Origin: Mycobacterium sp. IS-1742
GTDB lineage: Bacteria > Actinomycetota > Actinomycetes > Mycobacteriales > Mycobacteriaceae
Assembly (NCBI RefSeq): GCF_001500125.1
Contig: NZ_LQIV01000003.1
Span: 96,692-160,691, forward strand
Length of the DNA stretch: 64,000 nt
Direction: 5' to 3'
Part shown: positions 61,910-64,000 of the stretch, one piece after another
Position numbering within the stretch: position 1 is the stretch's first letter
Layout of the letters: each line of letters begins with the position of its first letter
The notes under the pieces: generated by a model
Seen by the model: only the letters and a program-made list of their open reading frames with translations
What the model was told of the DNA's origin: nothing
Databases searched by the model: none
Made by a program: the position numbers and the translations under genes

Positions 61910-64000
61910 ATGTCAGCGCCGACGGCCGAGCATCGCGTCACCTACTGCCGGATCTGTGAGCCGATGTGCGGGCTCCTCGCGACCGTCGACGACGGCAGGC
62001 TGGTCTCGCTGCGGCCCGATCCCGACAATCCGCTGAGCCGGGGCCGCGCGTGCCCCAAGGGCATCGCGTTCACCGACGTCCAGAACGACCCGGACCGGGT
62101 GCTCGAACCGCTCCGGCGCCGCGCCGACGGGACCTTCGAGGCGGTCGGCTGGGACGAGGCGCTCGACGACATCGCCACGCGGCTGACGGCGGTCCTCGCC
62201 CGGCACGGCGGTGAGGCCGTCGGGCAGTACTTCGGCAACCCGGCGGCGTTCGGGTACGCGAGCAGCCTGTGGTCGGGGGTGTTCATGGCGCGGATCGGGG
62301 CCCGCCACCTGTACTCCGCCGGCTCGCAGGACATCAACAGCCGGTTCGTGGCCAGCAAGTTGCTCTACGGTGCCGCGAGTCAGTTGCCTTTCCCGGATTT
62401 GTTGCGCACCGATTTCCTGTTGATGGTGGGTGCGAATCCGCTTGTCTCGCACGGTATTGCGGTGCGCGCGCCGCGGATCAAGAACGATCTGGCCGACATC
62501 GTGCGCCGCGGCGGGCGGGTGGTGGTCGTCGATCCGCGCCGCACCGAGACCGCCCGCGACCACGAACATCTCGCGATCCGGCCGGACAGCGATGCGTGGT
62601 TGCTGCTGTCGATGCTGCAGGTCATCTTCGCCGAGGGCCTCGCCGACAGCACCGCGATGGCCGAACAGTCGACCGGCGGCGAGACGCTACGCCGCCTGTG
62701 CCGCGAGTTCGTCCCGGAACGGACCGCCGAGCGGACCGGCATCCCGGGTGACGTCGTCCGGATGCTGGCCCGGGATTTCGCGACCGCGCCCAGCGCGACC
62801 GCTTACGGCCGCACCGGAGCGTGTCTGGGCCGTCACGGCACGCTGGTGAGCTTCCTGCTCGACGCGCTGACGCTGGTCACCGGAAACCTCGACCGCCCCG
62901 GCGGATCGCTGATGTCGCACGCGGTCATCCCGGTCGAGGACATGGGCGAGCGGCTGGGCAGTTTCAGCTACGACACGATGCGCTCGCGCATCGGGAACCA
63001 CCCCGACGTCCTCGGCACCTTCCCGGCGGCGGTCATGGCGGACGAGATCACCACTGCGGGTGACGGCCGGCTCCGGGCGCTGTTCGTGGTCGCCGGCAAT
63101 CCGGTGCTGTCGGTCCCGAACAGCAAGGCGCTGGAAGCGGCTCTGCCCCAACTGGATCTGTTCGTCTCGCTCGACCTCTACGTCAACGAGACCAACCGGC
63201 TGGCCGACTACATCCTGCCCGGCACCACCATGCTGGAACGCGACGACCTGCCGATCATGTTCGCGGCCTGCTCGCCGACGCTGTTCGTCCAGGCGACAGA
63301 GGCCGTGCTCGAACCGTACGGGCAGGCCCGCCAGGAGTGGCAGGTGTACGCCGAACTCGCCCGCAGGATGGGTCTTTCGCTGTTCGCGACGGGTCCGCTC
63401 GAGCGGTTCAACCGGGTACTCGCCCAGCTCGACCGTTTCCGGGCAACCCGGATGACCCCGCGCCGGATGATGGGCCTGCTGCTGCGGTTCGGGCCCTACG
63501 GCGATCGGTTCGGGTTGCGGCGGGGCGGGCTCACCCTCGAACGCCTCGCCGCGCATCCGCACGGGATCGTGCTCGACGAACACGCCCCGTCGGGGATTCT
63601 CGCCAAGGTGGTGCGGCACCGGGACGGGAAGGTGCGGCTCGATCCGCCCCAGATCGTCGCCGAGGTCGGCCGCCTCGGTGGCCGGCAGCATGAGGATCCG
63701 CGATATCCATTGCTGGCCATCGGCATTCGTGAGATGCGGTCGCAGAACAGTTGGATGCACAACAGTCCGACGCTGATGAAGGGCGACCGCAGGCACCGGA
63801 CCAGGATCCACCCCGACGACGCGCGCGCGGCCGGTCTTGCGGACGGCGGCCGGGTGCGGATCGTTTCCGCCGACGGCGCCGTCGAATCGGAGGTGCTCGT
63901 GACCGACGAGATGCGGCCGGGCACGATCGCGATCCCGCAGGGGTGGGGCTGCAGGCGTGGGTGTCACGGCCGACGCTGTACCGCTGGTTCGCCCCAACCC
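61910..64000 (+). CDS. Molybdopterin oxidoreductase (formate dehydrogenase / nitrate reductase type), truncated by window end
   Basis: First 697 codons of a molybdenum enzyme of the DMSO reductase family. The N-terminal [4Fe-4S] cysteines are visible: CRICEPMCG followed by RACPKG. The body has GNPAAFGYASS, MVGANPLVSHG, VVDPRRTETA and GRTGACLGRHGT, and the C-terminal domain MHNSPTLMKGDRR that binds the second pterin. It is near full length. Likely an assimilatory nitrate reductase- or FdhF-like enzyme; formate dehydrogenase activity is not proved, and Rv2900c differs in its N-terminus. ATG 61910 is preceded by the -10 at 61896. Confidence 0.85.
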   Translation, partial: MSAPTAEHRVTYCRICEPMCGLLATVDDGRLVSLRPDPDNPLSRGRACPKGIAFTDVQNDPDRVLEPLRRRADGTFEAVGWDEALDDIATRLTAVLARHGGEAVGQYFGNPAAFGYASSLWSGVFMARIGARHLYSAGSQDINSRFVASKLLYGAASQLPFPDLLRTDFLLMVGANPLVSHGIAVRAPRIKNDLADIVRRGGRVVVVDPRRTETARDHEHLAIRPDSDAWLLLSMLQVIFAEGLADSTAMAEQSTGGETLRRLCREFVPERTAERTGIPGDVVRMLARDFATAPSATAYGRTGACLGRHGTLVSFLLDALTLVTGNLDRPGGSLMSHAVIPVEDMGERLGSFSYDTMRSRIGNHPDVLGTFPAAVMADEITTAGDGRLRALFVVAGNPVLSVPNSKALEAALPQLDLFVSLDLYVNETNRLADYILPGTTMLERDDLPIMFAACSPTLFVQATEAVLEPYGQARQEWQVYAELARRMGLSLFATGPLERFNRVLAQLDRFRATRMTPRRMMGLLLRFGPYGDRFGLRRGGLTLERLAAHPHGIVLDEHAPSGILAKVVRHRDGKVRLDPPQIVAEVGRLGGRQHEDPRYPLLAIGIREMRSQNSWMHNSPTLMKGDRRHRTRIHPDDARAAGLADGGRVRIVSADGAVESEVLVTDEMRPGTIAIPQGWGCRRGCHGRRCTAGSPQP

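Overview
The window is chromosomal DNA of a fast-growing mycobacterium (Mycolicibacterium-type). It is very GC-rich with strong third-position GC, starts are often GTG, and the gene order follows the Mycobacterium tuberculosis block running from ftsY (Rv2921c) to rlmN (Rv2880c): ftsY, amt, glnB, glnD, ffh, amidohydrolase, dacB2, rpsP, KH protein, rimM, trmD, lppW, rplS, lepB, rnhB, DUF2469, yraN, comM-like, dprA, viuB-like, xerC, M23 peptidase, rpsB, tsf, amidase, pyrH, frr, cdsA, rlmN. I recalled that order from knowledge; I did not compute an alignment.

Layout. 1-6300: nitrogen control (amt-glnB-glnD behind GlnR-like boxes) flanked by the two SRP GTPases. 6309-9673: an amidohydrolase, two tandem DacB-type carboxypeptidases and a SnoaL-like protein. 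9688-16129: a methyltransferase, the rpsP-khpA-rimM-trmD operon, an LppW-type lipoprotein, rplS, lepB, rnhB and DUF2469. 16142-22395: accessory metabolism (serine hydrolase, HAD phosphatase, fused E1 dehydrogenase, CoA-transferase, thioesterase). 22364-28505: a reverse-strand operon joining an Fbp-type iron ABC importer to a one-chain adenylation / carrier-protein / membrane-acyltransferase enzyme, with an IdeR-like operator and a broken hemophore-like gene beyond it. 29264-38086: DUF1206 protein, yraN-comM-dprA, siderophore-interacting protein, lactate 2-monooxygenase, xerC, F420 oxidoreductase and M23 peptidase. 38363-41559: rpsB-tsf with a strong terminator, then an amidase. 41569-46655: a carotenoid end-group cluster (CrtU-like, CruF, glycosyltransferase, CrtI-like). 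46564-48135: CDP-alcohol phosphotransferase and YihY protein. 48214-54230: MacB-like ABC transporter, APC permease and copper amine oxidase. 54265-56360: hydroxyacid dehydrogenase and glycerate kinase. 56505-59907: pyrH-frr-cdsA-rlmN. 59919-64000: SnoaL-like protein, aldehyde dehydrogenase, and a molybdopterin oxidoreductase cut by the window end.

The most unusual content is the iron-importer/acyl-activating operon, the carotenoid cluster, the decayed hemophore gene, a shared bipartite promoter in front of rpsP and rplS, two short MSRR leader ORFs, and a recurring leaderless-start pattern (TANNNT ending 6-8 nt before the start codon) that also helps fix start sites. No tRNA, rRNA, IS element, prophage or CRISPR array was seen.
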